From the NCBI GenBank assembly GCA_943330985.1, contig CALQJV010000033.1, forward strand, positions 1 to 8,771: a stretch of DNA of 8,771 bases. The letters are read 5' to 3'. Each line of letters begins with the position of its first letter. The first letter of the stretch is position 1. Shown here piece after piece: positions 1-6,622 of the stretch. Origin of the DNA: Chitinophaga pinensis. Lineage in GTDB: Bacteria > Bacteroidota > Bacteroidia > M30B66. The notes under the pieces are model-generated. The model searched no databases and had not been told where the DNA came from. It worked only from the letters and a program-made list of their open reading frames with translations. A program made the position numbers and the translations under genes.

Positions 1-1381
1 GATCGTATTGAAAATAACGCTGGTTAATACCACCCACCCAAGCGCGCACATAGCCTGTTTGAGGTTCAACCGACATTAACCCTGTTTGCAGAAAATATTT
101 ATGATATCGTATAGAATCCCATGGAGACATGGTTACCGTCGAGTCACCATTCCAAGTAAAAACCTTCATTTTTATCTTGGTTTTAAATGTTTTTTCTATT
201 TCTTGTTCTGAAATACCCTCGGCTTTCATTCTTCTGTAGCGATCGCTGCGCGTCATGCCTTGCCGAATAATTATCTTGGCTTTCGCTTCGGAAATGCCAT
301 AAAACGGAGCCGTTTTCATTCCCTTCCAATGCGCAAAGAATTCCTTTTGAAGGGATTTTAAGTGGTTTTTTACAGCATCTTCAGCATGAGATTGCATGCG
401 AGAATTGATTGTAGTGTAAATCTTAAGACCGTCTTTGTATAGATTGTAATTCGTTCCATCAGGCTTTTTATTTTTTTTGCACCACTGATTCATTTGCTCT
501 CTCAAATACTCTCGAAAATACGTAGCCGTTCCGGCATTGTGGCTCTCAGCCTGAAATTTGGAAAGGTCAATTGGGATTACTTTTAAAGAGTCAAACGCTT
601 CTTCGGAGAGATTTCCGTAGCGCACCATTTGAGACAAAACAACATTTCTTCTGTTAAGAGAGCGCTCGTAATTTCTAGTAGGATTGTAATAGCTTGGACC
701 TTTCAAAACACCTACCAACAAAGCCGCCTCCTCAATTTTAAGAGAATCCGTATCGCAATCAAAAAAAGTATGCGCCGCACTTTTAATCCCAAAAGCCTGA
801 TTGCCAAAATCGACGGTGTTCAAGTACAGGGCAATTATTTCTTCCTTGGTGTAGTTTCGTTCGAGTTTTGTAGCGATTATCCATTCTTTTATTTTCCGGA
901 AGGCGACTTGAATTTTGTTGAGGTCTTCGCGCGGAAACATGTTTTTTGCAAGCTGCTGCGTAATAGTTGATCCGCCTCCCGATCCGGAATCTCCTCCTAT
1001 AACGGTTCTTACTAATACGCGGAACAGGGCCCTGAAATCAATCCCGGAATGCTCGTAAAACCGAGAGTCTTCGGTCGACACAAGCGCATTTACCAATGTT
1101 GGAGAAAGCTCGGAATAACGAACACTGCTTCTGTTTTCTACATAAAACTTCCCCAAGATTTCTTGGTCGGATGATATTATTTCGGAAGCAAGATTGGATC
1201 TAGGATTAGCTAAATCCTCAATGGTTGGCAATGAGCCAAAAAGACCAATAGAAGTGAGGAAAATGATCAAAAAAAGCAAGGCGATAGGCCCAACAACAAT
1301 CATCCATATAAACCGAACCAAGCGGGAAGGCCCCCCATTTTTTGATTGGGGTGTTTTAGGAGAACGTTTTTTATCTGCCAT
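1..1381 (-). CDS. mrcA: Class A penicillin-binding protein (PBP1A family), C-terminal part beyond the window
   Basis: Bifunctional peptidoglycan synthase: it polymerises lipid II into glycan strands and cross-links stem peptides outside the inner membrane. 460 codons are present, starting at ATG 1381; the frame is open through position 1. A basic, Pro/Ser-rich cytoplasmic tail is followed by one membrane anchor (about residues 22-48). The glycosyltransferase family 51 motifs follow in order: EDSRFYEHSGID with the presumed catalytic Glu104, GGSTITQQLAKN (136-147), RKIKEWIIATKLE (162-174), KEEIIALYLN (179-188) and GIKSAAHTFF (198-207). The transpeptidase domain begins with GYVRAWVGG (443-451) and NQRYFQYD; the SxxK active-site serine should lie a few residues beyond the edge. 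Family members are usually about 750-800 residues, so about 40% is missing. It starts 40 nt after the AtpI-like gene and may share its transcript. The family is clear; the symbol is by analogy with E. coli PBP1A. Confidence 0.95.
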   Translation of the reverse strand, partial: MADKKRSPKTPQSKNGGPSRLVRFIWMIVVGPIALLFLIIFLTSIGLFGSLPTIEDLANPRSNLASEIISSDQEILGKFYVENRSSVRYSELSPTLVNALVSTEDSRFYEHSGIDFRALFRVLVRTVIGGDSGSGGGSTITQQLAKNMFPREDLNKIQVAFRKIKEWIIATKLERNYTKEEIIALYLNTVDFGNQAFGIKSAAHTFFDCDTDSLKIEEAALLVGVLKGPSYYNPTRNYERSLNRRNVVLSQMVRYGNLSEEAFDSLKVIPIDLSKFQAESHNAGTATYFREYLREQMNQWCKKNKKPDGTNYNLYKDGLKIYTTINSRMQSHAEDAVKNHLKSLQKEFFAHWKGMKTAPFYGISEAKAKIIIRQGMTRSDRYRRMKAEGISEQEIEKTFKTKIKMKVFTWNGDSTVTMSPWDSIRYHKYFLQTGLMSVEPQTGYVRAWVGGINQRYFQYD

Positions 1382-1421
1382 AGGTAATTTAAAGATACAA
1401 ATAGAATTCAATAATGGATTT

Positions 1422-1802
1422 CTATTTTATAAAAAGGCGCATCAAGCTTATTGTTTCTACTAAAGTAAATGCAAGATAATAGAATGCGTAAACTAAAATA
1501 AAATGTACCGCGATGTTTGAGAATAAAAAACCGACGATCGTCATGGTCATTAAGTGAACAAACATTTTAAATGCCTGAACTCCCATAAATGCGGTAACGA
1601 ATCGTTGCGGACGCCCCTCGGTTGATTTTAATAGATAAATATGGAGCAAAACACTCAAGGCAACAAAAAATGCAAGGGGCAAAAAAAGGGCAATTTGTGG
1701 AAGTTTGACGAATGAAAAATACGAAGCAAGTCCAGCGAGGAGTGCACATACACCACCAAGAGAAAGGGCCAGCCAAAAAAACCGGGGAATGCTTTTCGAC
1801 AT
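1422..1802 (-). CDS. AtpI-like four-helix membrane protein
   Basis: Small integral membrane protein of 126 residues with four predicted transmembrane helices (about residues 9-30, 36-58, 69-93, 98-120) joined by short loops; a polar loop (KSTEGRPQR, 59-67) separates helices 2 and 3. Its start overlaps the stop of atpZ by one base (TAATG), which suggests translational coupling. In Bacteroidota, a hypothetical protein of this size and topology commonly lies between atpZ and atpB and is thought to correspond to the AtpI/Unc1 accessory of the F1Fo ATP synthase. Sequence conservation in this family is low, so the assignment rests on topology and position. The family role usually proposed is help with c-ring assembly or ion supply; nothing in this sequence proves it. 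A charged Lys79 and a His83 lie inside helix 3. Unusually, a PBP gene rather than atpB follows. Confidence 0.8.
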   Translation of the reverse strand: MSKSIPRFFWLALSLGGVCALLAGLASYFSFVKLPQIALFLPLAFFVALSVLLHIYLLKSTEGRPQRFVTAFMGVQAFKMFVHLMTMTIVGFLFSNIAVHFILVYAFYYLAFTLVETISLMRLFIK

Positions 1803-2032
1803 TATTTTTTGGATGTAGATTTAAAAAGCCAATACATGGAAGAAGCGATACCCAATAGGGCTCCGGTAAGTGTGAACAAAGGAAATTGAAAAGCACATTT
1901 CTTATCTGCCCAATTACCCAAGGCTGTTAAAACAAGAATTGCCCCCATCATTTGAAGTCCAAGTCCCGCGAAACGACCTATATCGTTAAGCTGTTTTTTC
2001 TTGAAGGGGTCTGTTTTCTTTTTGAGCACCAT
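1802..2032 (-). CDS. atpZ: AtpZ family protein (ATP synthase accessory, ATPase_gene1)
   Basis: Small inner-membrane protein of 76 residues, a normal length for AtpZ. It has a lysine-rich cytoplasmic N-terminus, a GRFAGLGLQM segment entering helix 1 (about 22-41), a GNWADKK loop, and helix 2 (about 50-70) containing FTLTGALLGIASSMYWL. The GRxAGLGxQM, W-x-D-K-K and TLxGALLGxAxxMY pattern is characteristic of AtpZ (Pfam ATPase_gene1). AtpZ is encoded near the head of many atp operons and has been proposed to form, with AtpI, a membrane channel or assembly aid for the ATP synthase. The ATG at 2032 lies inside the bactofilin gene (47-nt overlap, different frame), so translation is probably coupled; the stop overlaps the next start by 1 nt. 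No other start gives the conserved N-terminus. Confidence 0.88.
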   Translation of the reverse strand: MVLKKKTDPFKKKQLNDIGRFAGLGLQMMGAILVLTALGNWADKKCAFQFPLFTLTGALLGIASSMYWLFKSTSKK

Positions 2033-2411
2033 GTTTGGCGAAGTCTTTCACAATGCCACCCATACTACAAGCTCCACTAAAGTTTGCACCGGGTTCTATT
2101 GCCAATTTATTTGTGCTGATATCGCCATTTAATTTAGCCGTTGCCTTTAAGGTAAGTTGCTCTGCAACGGTTACTTTTGCCTTAACTGTTCCGGAGATAT
2201 CTGCATTTTGGCAATTCAATTCGCCATCAATACAGCCACTTGGTCCAATAACAACCTTCCCTTTTGCAATCAAGTTCCCGTTAAGTGTTCCGTCAATACG
2301 AATATTTCCATCGCAAACGATGTCGCCAGTAATTGTAGTGCCCGACAATATTTGATTGGTACCTGAAATACTCAATGAATCGGACGTTTTACCTTCTTTG
2401 CTATTAAACAT
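1986..2411 (-). CDS. Bactofilin (polymer-forming cytoskeletal protein)
   Basis: Predicted cytoskeletal scaffold protein of 141 residues, of the bactofilin/DUF583 family, whose members polymerise into nucleotide-free filaments and recruit cell-wall or envelope enzymes. The central part (about residues 23-118) is a right-handed beta-helix pattern of short hydrophobic/Gly repeats: GTTITGDIVCDGNIRIDGTLNG, then NLIAKGKVVIGPSG, DISGTVKAKVTV and KLNGDISTNKLAIEPG. The flanks are short and disordered: a 22-residue polar N-terminus and a Lys/Gln-rich C-terminus. There is no signal peptide or membrane helix, so it should be cytoplasmic. It begins 66 nt after sprE behind its own candidate promoter (2438-2466). 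The 3' end overlaps atpZ by 47 nt. A bactofilin near sprE and atpZ is an arrangement I recall from other Bacteroidota. The nearby PBP and M23 peptidase fit a cell-wall role, which remains an inference. Confidence 0.92.
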   Translation of the reverse strand: MFNSKEGKTSDSLSISGTNQILSGTTITGDIVCDGNIRIDGTLNGNLIAKGKVVIGPSGCIDGELNCQNADISGTVKAKVTVAEQLTLKATAKLNGDISTNKLAIEPGANFSGACSMGGIVKDFAKHGAQKENRPLQEKTA

Positions 2412-2437
2412 GCGGAGATTTGATTTTAAATAATTGA

Positions 2438-2466
2438 CAAATATAACAAGAAAATAGTAGTGTAAA
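2438..2466 (-). promoter_or_regulatory. Candidate Bacteroidota promoter before bactofilin
   Basis: On the minus strand a perfect TAnnTTTG -7 box (TATATTTG, 2445-2438) lies 17 nt downstream of TTTA (2466-2463), one base off the TTTG -33 element. This matches the primary sigma-factor consensus known for Bacteroides and Flavobacterium. Transcription would begin near 2430, about 20 nt before the bactofilin ATG at 2411. It would let bactofilin, atpZ and the downstream genes be transcribed independently of sprE. Confidence 0.55.
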
Positions 2467-2477
2467 CAGATTTTGAT

Positions 2478-5096
2478 TTATTGATAAACGCGCTTGTAAA
2501 AGTCTAAATAATCGCTCACTTTACCATCTTTCATTAGGGCATTATAATTACCCGCACTTATTATAAATGCGTCGGTTATGTCCATATCCATGTTTAAAAA
2601 CAGGGTGTCGTCATCGTCAATTAAACGCATGTAATCGAAAGCTCCTAAACGGTTTGGAAATGACTGCACAGTAACAACTTGATAGTTTGTGCCTAGAATG
2701 CGGTTGTTAATTTGTAAATTATTTAAGGAGAAATATAGGGTATTAAAATCGCTCAAATGTGTTTTAAAATCATTTAAGTCGAAAGTTACATTTTCTACAA
2801 TAACAACATAATAATGCAGGGTGTCGGCTTTGTAACTATACATGGGAGCAACAACGCTGTCTTTGGGAGCTATGCCTTGAATTTTATTTAAACTGTTGAG
2901 TAATTCAGTTGCTTTCACTTTAACAGAATCGCTTGGGAAATTCTTAACCACCGATTGAAGACTTGATTTAAACGCATCAATATCGCGTGTTTGTCCAATG
3001 GCCAATGCTTTCAACAATGCGAACTTTGGCGAAAGTGCATTTCCTTGATAGCGAGTTTCCGAAGTTCGGCAGCGACTTACAACATCTGCATATTGTTTTG
3101 CCTGATACAAAAGGTAGGTTTCTTCGTAATATTTACTTGCTTCTGATTTGCTGAGGTTTTCGTTTTTGAAAAATTCAGGATCGGTAATAATTTTTGCGTA
3201 TTCGGAATTCGGATATTTTGAGAGTATTCGCTTTTTATAATCGTCGGCCTTAGGAGGTTCAGGAATAGCAAGAAATATCCGATATAGCTGATAAAAAAGC
3301 GTCGATTCGTTCGAATTGTTTGGGTATTTCTCAATGAATTCCTCAAACGTTTCCGCCGCTTTTTTCAAATCGGCCAAACGTTCTTTGTAAATTAATCCAA
3401 GATCGTAAAATGCTTCCATAACCGAATCGGCATAAGCCAAACGCATGGTATCGTTCTTTGGAATTGCATTTTGCAGTTTTTTTCTAATAACAGCTATGCT
3501 ATCTTCTCGCGTCGCTTTTTTACCTGTTTTTTTAGCAACGGTTGAGGTTGTGTCCTCGTCTGGATTGTCGGCAACAGGAATAATGGCCTGTTTGTTAGAT
3601 CGCCTCCAGTTATCTTCAAATTTTCGATCGCCCCAAATTTTGCGGAACTCGGTAAATCCAAAACTCATCGTTGTGGTATTGTAGAAATACCAACTCCCAT
3701 TTCCAGTTGTTCCTGGCGCCCCCGTGGTGCTTCCTGATGAAGATTGTGCTGCTTTACGTGCCTCTTTTTCTTGTTGCTTAATGCGTGCCAGCTGCTCTTT
3801 TTCGAAAATATCGATGGCTTTTTTATCTAAATCCGCGGGACTTAATTTCGCCATTTGAAGCAAACTATCGTATAACTCAATCTTCTGGTACTTTCGAACC
3901 AATTCGGCAAGACTGTTCCGCTTTTCTAGAATTTTTTTATAGTCGGGAAATTCTTTCGAAAGGGATATTACAGTACTGTCATAATATGCCGCCGAATTTC
4001 TGTATGCACGCTGCTCGAAATATATTTCAGCAATAGCCAAATACGACATTCCTTTTTGATTTTGGTTTGTTGTACTTACCTGAACCGATGTTGAGTATTG
4101 CTCAATGGCCTTACTTTCTTTGCCCTCTTTCACTTCCAATTCTCCCAAAACATAATAAATCTGATCCTTAAAATCGACGTTTTTGGGGTCTTTTAACATT
4201 TTTGCAAGCAGCAAACGAATCTTTGTGCTGTTGTTGTTCTCGGAATCGAAGCAACGTGCCATATTAATGCGCGCATAAAAGGACATTTCATACGTTGGAC
4301 TGCATTTCAAAACAGATGCATATGCATTATTGGCCGACTTAAGTTCATTTTTCTTTTGAAATAGTTGCCCTTGAATGAAAAGCAAACGAGCCCTTTTTCT
4401 TTTCTTTTTTACATACTTCAAGCACTCTGAAACCGATTCTAATGCTTCGGTGTATTTATTTTGTTTGAGGTAAAAATCGGTAATTGCTTCATACAAATCA
4501 CCCTTAATGTTGCTTGGTGTTTTTTTGTCGTTAATTGATCTATCCAATGCCGCTTGGGCATCATCAAACATCCCTAATTCACTGTATGCGCGGCAAAGCC
4601 AAATGTTAGCCCAATGTTCGACGGGGTCTTTTTTATAATTTTTAACCGGCTCACGAGCAACATAAGCAAACATTTCAAGCGAAGCGTAATAATCGCGTTT
4701 GTAAAACATACTCTTGCCGATTAGTAAGTAACAATCGTCAATGTATTTGCAATATTCTTTTCCTCGAATCATCATCGAGTGCCGACTAATTACAACAGAT
4801 GCTTTTTTTACTGCTTTGTCGGTAAGTGGAATTATTGCTTTTGAATTTTCAATGGTTCCAAATTCATAAACCGGAAGCACCTTAAAGTAATTATCGACAT
4901 GAGCAGTTTGCAACATGGCGACTCCTTCCTTAAGTGTTTCTTCTCCATTAAAATATCCGTTGTATTTTGAGGTGATATTGTGGAATGTCCGATTTGCCCA
5001 TTTGTTTTTTTTGGTGGAGCATCCCTGCATCAACAAAACCGAAGTTATGCTAATTAGGATGATATAGGTTTGCTTTATGGTATTTATTCGGATCAA
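2478..5096 (-). CDS. sprE: Type IX secretion / gliding TPR lipoprotein PorW/SprE
   Basis: Lipoprotein of the type IX secretion system (PorW in Porphyromonas, SprE in Flavobacterium), required for secretion and gliding. Published work places it between the PorK/PorN ring and the Sov translocon. The 872 residues match the family length. A signal peptide with lipobox MQGC puts the lipidated Cys at residue 26; CSTKKN followed by the NRTFHNITSKYNGYFNG region is the typical mature N-terminus. Several TPR-like helical repeats cover about 120-390 and 555-740. A Lys/Gln-rich linker and a Ser/Gly/Thr-rich stretch (about 430-467) precede the family-typical SWYFYN...FRKIWGDRKFEDNWRRSNK block (468-502). 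The C-terminal domain is at about 760-872. The only usable start is TTG at 5096: upstream in this frame there is no ATG before a stop at 5141-5139, and the next ATG would remove the signal peptide. It is divergent from the M23 gene. Confidence 0.93.
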   Translation of the reverse strand: MIRINTIKQTYIILISITSVLLMQGCSTKKNKWANRTFHNITSKYNGYFNGEETLKEGVAMLQTAHVDNYFKVLPVYEFGTIENSKAIIPLTDKAVKKASVVISRHSMMIRGKEYCKYIDDCYLLIGKSMFYKRDYYASLEMFAYVAREPVKNYKKDPVEHWANIWLCRAYSELGMFDDAQAALDRSINDKKTPSNIKGDLYEAITDFYLKQNKYTEALESVSECLKYVKKKRKRARLLFIQGQLFQKKNELKSANNAYASVLKCSPTYEMSFYARINMARCFDSENNNSTKIRLLLAKMLKDPKNVDFKDQIYYVLGELEVKEGKESKAIEQYSTSVQVSTTNQNQKGMSYLAIAEIYFEQRAYRNSAAYYDSTVISLSKEFPDYKKILEKRNSLAELVRKYQKIELYDSLLQMAKLSPADLDKKAIDIFEKEQLARIKQQEKEARKAAQSSSGSTTGAPGTTGNGSWYFYNTTTMSFGFTEFRKIWGDRKFEDNWRRSNKQAIIPVADNPDEDTTSTVAKKTGKKATREDSIAVIRKKLQNAIPKNDTMRLAYADSVMEAFYDLGLIYKERLADLKKAAETFEEFIEKYPNNSNESTLFYQLYRIFLAIPEPPKADDYKKRILSKYPNSEYAKIITDPEFFKNENLSKSEASKYYEETYLLYQAKQYADVVSRCRTSETRYQGNALSPKFALLKALAIGQTRDIDAFKSSLQSVVKNFPSDSVKVKATELLNSLNKIQGIAPKDSVVAPMYSYKADTLHYYVVIVENVTFDLNDFKTHLSDFNTLYFSLNNLQINNRILGTNYQVVTVQSFPNRLGAFDYMRLIDDDDTLFLNMDMDITDAFIISAGNYNALMKDGKVSDYLDFYKRVYQ

Positions 5097-5219
5097 AGAT
5101 TTCGAAGGTAACAGAGCATTAACTAATAGAGCGCAAAATTATTTTAATTTCTGCTATTTTAATTAACATTTGATACAATTTCAAACAATTCGAGTGAATT
5201 TTAGAACTTAGCAGCGCAA
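5097..5219. promoter_or_regulatory. Divergent sprE / M23 peptidase intergenic region
   Basis: This 123-bp AT-rich gap must hold promoters for both directions. For sprE there is an exact TAnnTTTG -7 box on the minus strand (TAATTTTG, 5141-5134), giving a leader of about 30 nt before the TTG start; no good TTTG lies at the usual distance. For the M23 gene I found no convincing -7 box. The gap also holds a dyad, TTTGA-N7-TCAAA (5169-5185), and a 9-bp direct repeat ATTTTAATT (5141-5149 and 5156-5164). In sequence this AT-rich, both repeats may be chance. Confidence 0.45.
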
Positions 5220-6098
5220 ATGGAACAGGTTTCAACAAGTAAAGGGAAGGAAATAATTCGGAAGCTCCGTCATAAATACCGCTTGGTTGTTATGAATGAT
5301 GAGACTTTTGAAGAGAAATATTCCCTCAAATTGTCTCAACTGAATTTATTTACGGCCCTTGGATTATTGTCTATTGGATTAATAATTCTAACCACATTTG
5401 TTATTGCTTTTACTCCTCTTCGCGAATACATTCCGGGTTATTCGAGTGATGTTGAAATGCGAAGGAACCTGCTTGTTTTAGCCGAAAAAGTCGATTCAAT
5501 CAAAATATCATCCGAAGGAAAAGACGCTCTGTTGTTTAACATTAAACAAGTTATGAGCGGCAACGTTACATCTGCCGCAAGTAAGCCCAGAGAGAATTCA
5601 AAGCCCGATATTAGTAAAGTAACTCTTACCCCATCGGAGCAAGAGGCAAAATTTAGGGACAAGGTTGAAGAACAAGACCGTTACAACTTAAATAATGCAA
5701 TCAACGATTCATACATGAGCGAGATTAGCAATTATTATTTTTTTACGCCTTTGAAAGGTAAGGTTACAACAAGCTTTAATCCGGCACTTAAGCACTATGG
5801 AATAGATGTGGTTGCACCTAAAAACGAAGCGGTTAAATCAATCTTAGACGGTACCGTTATTTTTTCGGGCTGGACTATTGAAACCGGCCATGTTATACAA
5901 ATTCAACATGCCAACAATTTAGTTTCCTTGTATAAACACAATGCCGTTTTACTTAAAAAAGAGGGCGAAAAAGTGAAAGCAGGCGAGGCAATTGCCATTA
6001 CTGGAAATTCAGGAGAATTAAGCACATCGCCGCATTTGCATTTTGAATTGTGGTATGATGGCAAGCCCATTGACCCGCAAGAATTTATGGTTTTCTAA
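5220..6098 (+). CDS. Membrane-anchored M23 family metallopeptidase
   Basis: Predicted peptidoglycan endopeptidase of the LytM/M23 family, 292 residues, which would hydrolyse cross-link peptides in the periplasm. A basic cytoplasmic N-terminus (1-40) is followed by one membrane helix (about 43-64), a charged, partly helical linker (75-170) and the C-terminal M23 domain (about 175-290). The zinc site looks complete: His192 and Asp196 in HYGID, His240 in YKHN, and His272/His274 in PHLHFELW. It is therefore probably an active enzyme rather than a degenerate EnvC/NlpD-type regulator. The ATG at 5220 gives the expected type II membrane topology. It is transcribed away from sprE across a 123-bp gap; I recall an M23 peptidase in this position next to sprE in other Bacteroidota. 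The 46-residue ORF follows 10 nt downstream and may be co-translated. Confidence 0.93.
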   Translation: MEQVSTSKGKEIIRKLRHKYRLVVMNDETFEEKYSLKLSQLNLFTALGLLSIGLIILTTFVIAFTPLREYIPGYSSDVEMRRNLLVLAEKVDSIKISSEGKDALLFNIKQVMSGNVTSAASKPRENSKPDISKVTLTPSEQEAKFRDKVEEQDRYNLNNAINDSYMSEISNYYFFTPLKGKVTTSFNPALKHYGIDVVAPKNEAVKSILDGTVIFSGWTIETGHVIQIQHANNLVSLYKHNAVLLKKEGEKVKAGEAIAITGNSGELSTSPHLHFELWYDGKPIDPQEFMVF

Positions 6099-6108
6099 TT
6101 TTAGGATT

Positions 6109-6249
6109 ATGAAAAAGGAAACCTTAAAGCATCTTAAAAAAACAACCCGGGATACTTTGGGCCCTATTCCTCCTGTAAAAGTTGAACCCTCTGAAAAAAC
6201 GTATAAGCGAAAACAAAAACACATTAAAAAATCGGAAAAAGACGACTGA
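6109..6249 (+). CDS. Small, highly basic hypothetical protein
   Basis: 46-residue ORF starting at ATG 6109, 10 nt after the M23 stop, with a purine-rich TAGGAT just upstream. A longer in-frame version from 6043 would run through the M23 catalytic end and is not credible. The protein has 13 Lys and 2 Arg, a central GPIPPVKVEPSEK segment and a charged C-terminus (KSEKDD); no membrane helix, signal peptide or cysteine is seen. Such a composition would suit an RNA- or ribosome-associated protein, but I recognise no family and assign no function. Support is the tight spacing behind the M23 gene and the fact that it ends just before the convergent gene. It could be a chance ORF in AT-rich DNA. Confidence 0.5.
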   Translation: MKKETLKHLKKTTRDTLGPIPPVKVEPSEKTYKRKQKHIKKSEKDD

Positions 6250-6261
6250 TATTGGTCTTTT
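6237..6261. terminator. Weak bidirectional stem-loop between convergent genes
   Basis: AAAAGAC (6237-6243) can pair with GTCTTTT (6255-6261) around an 11-nt loop. This gives an A-rich arm and a U-rich arm whichever strand is transcribed. It spans the stops of the 46-residue ORF (plus, 6249) and the three-helix protein (minus, 6260), where a shared terminator is expected. The 7-bp stem has only two G/C pairs, so it is a weak candidate. Confidence 0.35.
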
Positions 6262-6610
6262 ACCTATGCTCTTCCGTTTTGCTTTTTTTCCACTCTTCGG
6301 GGAAATATTTCCAAAGCCAAAATGCAATGCTGATTATTCCAAAACTGAAGAACACCAAGCTAAAATCTTTTATCCCTAGTTGGTAAAACTCATCACACAT
6401 CCAAATGGAATTTGCTGTAATCCAACACGCAATTGATAAGTTGGGCAGAAAGTCCTTGATTTCTTTACGCGTTCTAATTACTAGATAAATAGCCAAACTA
6501 ACAGTTGGTAATATCATCAACAACCCAAGGGTTTTCAATGCCATAGCCCAACATGCATCTTTGATGAGCCAAAACGGCAAGTGTAAATTTTCGAGAATTC
6601 GATTGCGCAT
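6260..6610 (-). CDS. Conserved-looking three-helix membrane protein of unknown function
   Basis: 116-residue integral membrane protein with three predicted helices: about 22-45 (ending before RTRKE), 56-72 and 83-102. The N-terminus LENLHLPFWLIKD could be an amphipathic helix lying on the membrane. FWLIKD, the NSIWMCDEF segment (67-75) and a tryptophan/tyrosine-rich C-terminus (FWLWKYFPEEW) look like conserved positions. I recall similar short membrane proteins from Bacteroidota with the same ENLHLPFWLIKD opening, but know of no function. It begins 12 nt after the 56-residue ORF, so the two may form one unit. An exact TATGTTTG -7 box lies inside that upstream ORF (6685-6678). It converges on the M23 unit with 10 nt between stops. 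Confidence 0.8.
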   Translation of the reverse strand: MRNRILENLHLPFWLIKDACWAMALKTLGLLMILPTVSLAIYLVIRTRKEIKDFLPNLSIACWITANSIWMCDEFYQLGIKDFSLVFFSFGIISIAFWLWKYFPEEWKKSKTEEHR

Positions 6611-6622
6611 GTTTATTTATTT

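Noticed and set aside
629..970. Plus-strand open frame of 113 codons
   Set aside because: It is antisense to the conserved glycosyltransferase domain of the PBP, and its composition is that of a reverse-frame shadow.
1382..1421. Possible separate promoter for the PBP (TATCTTTA near its start)
   Set aside because: One mismatch to the -7 box and only about 10 nt from the ATG, too close for a normal leader, with no -33 element at a proper distance.
1194..1463. Plus-strand open frame of 89 codons
   Set aside because: It lies antisense to the PBP N-terminus and runs into the end of the AtpI-like gene; no recognisable domain.
1567..1896. Minus-strand open frame of 109 codons overlapping atpZ and the AtpI-like gene
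   Set aside because: Cys/Trp/Pro-rich alternative frame of two well-supported overlapping genes.
2035..2366. Two plus-strand open frames opposite bactofilin
   Set aside because: Both mirror the repetitive beta-helix coding sequence and have no independent support.
6018..6379. Several frames of 65-68 codons on both strands around the M23 end and the small basic ORF
   Set aside because: They overlap the M23 3' end, the 46-residue ORF or the three-helix protein, and their long Lys/Phe-rich stretches come from A/T-rich sequence.
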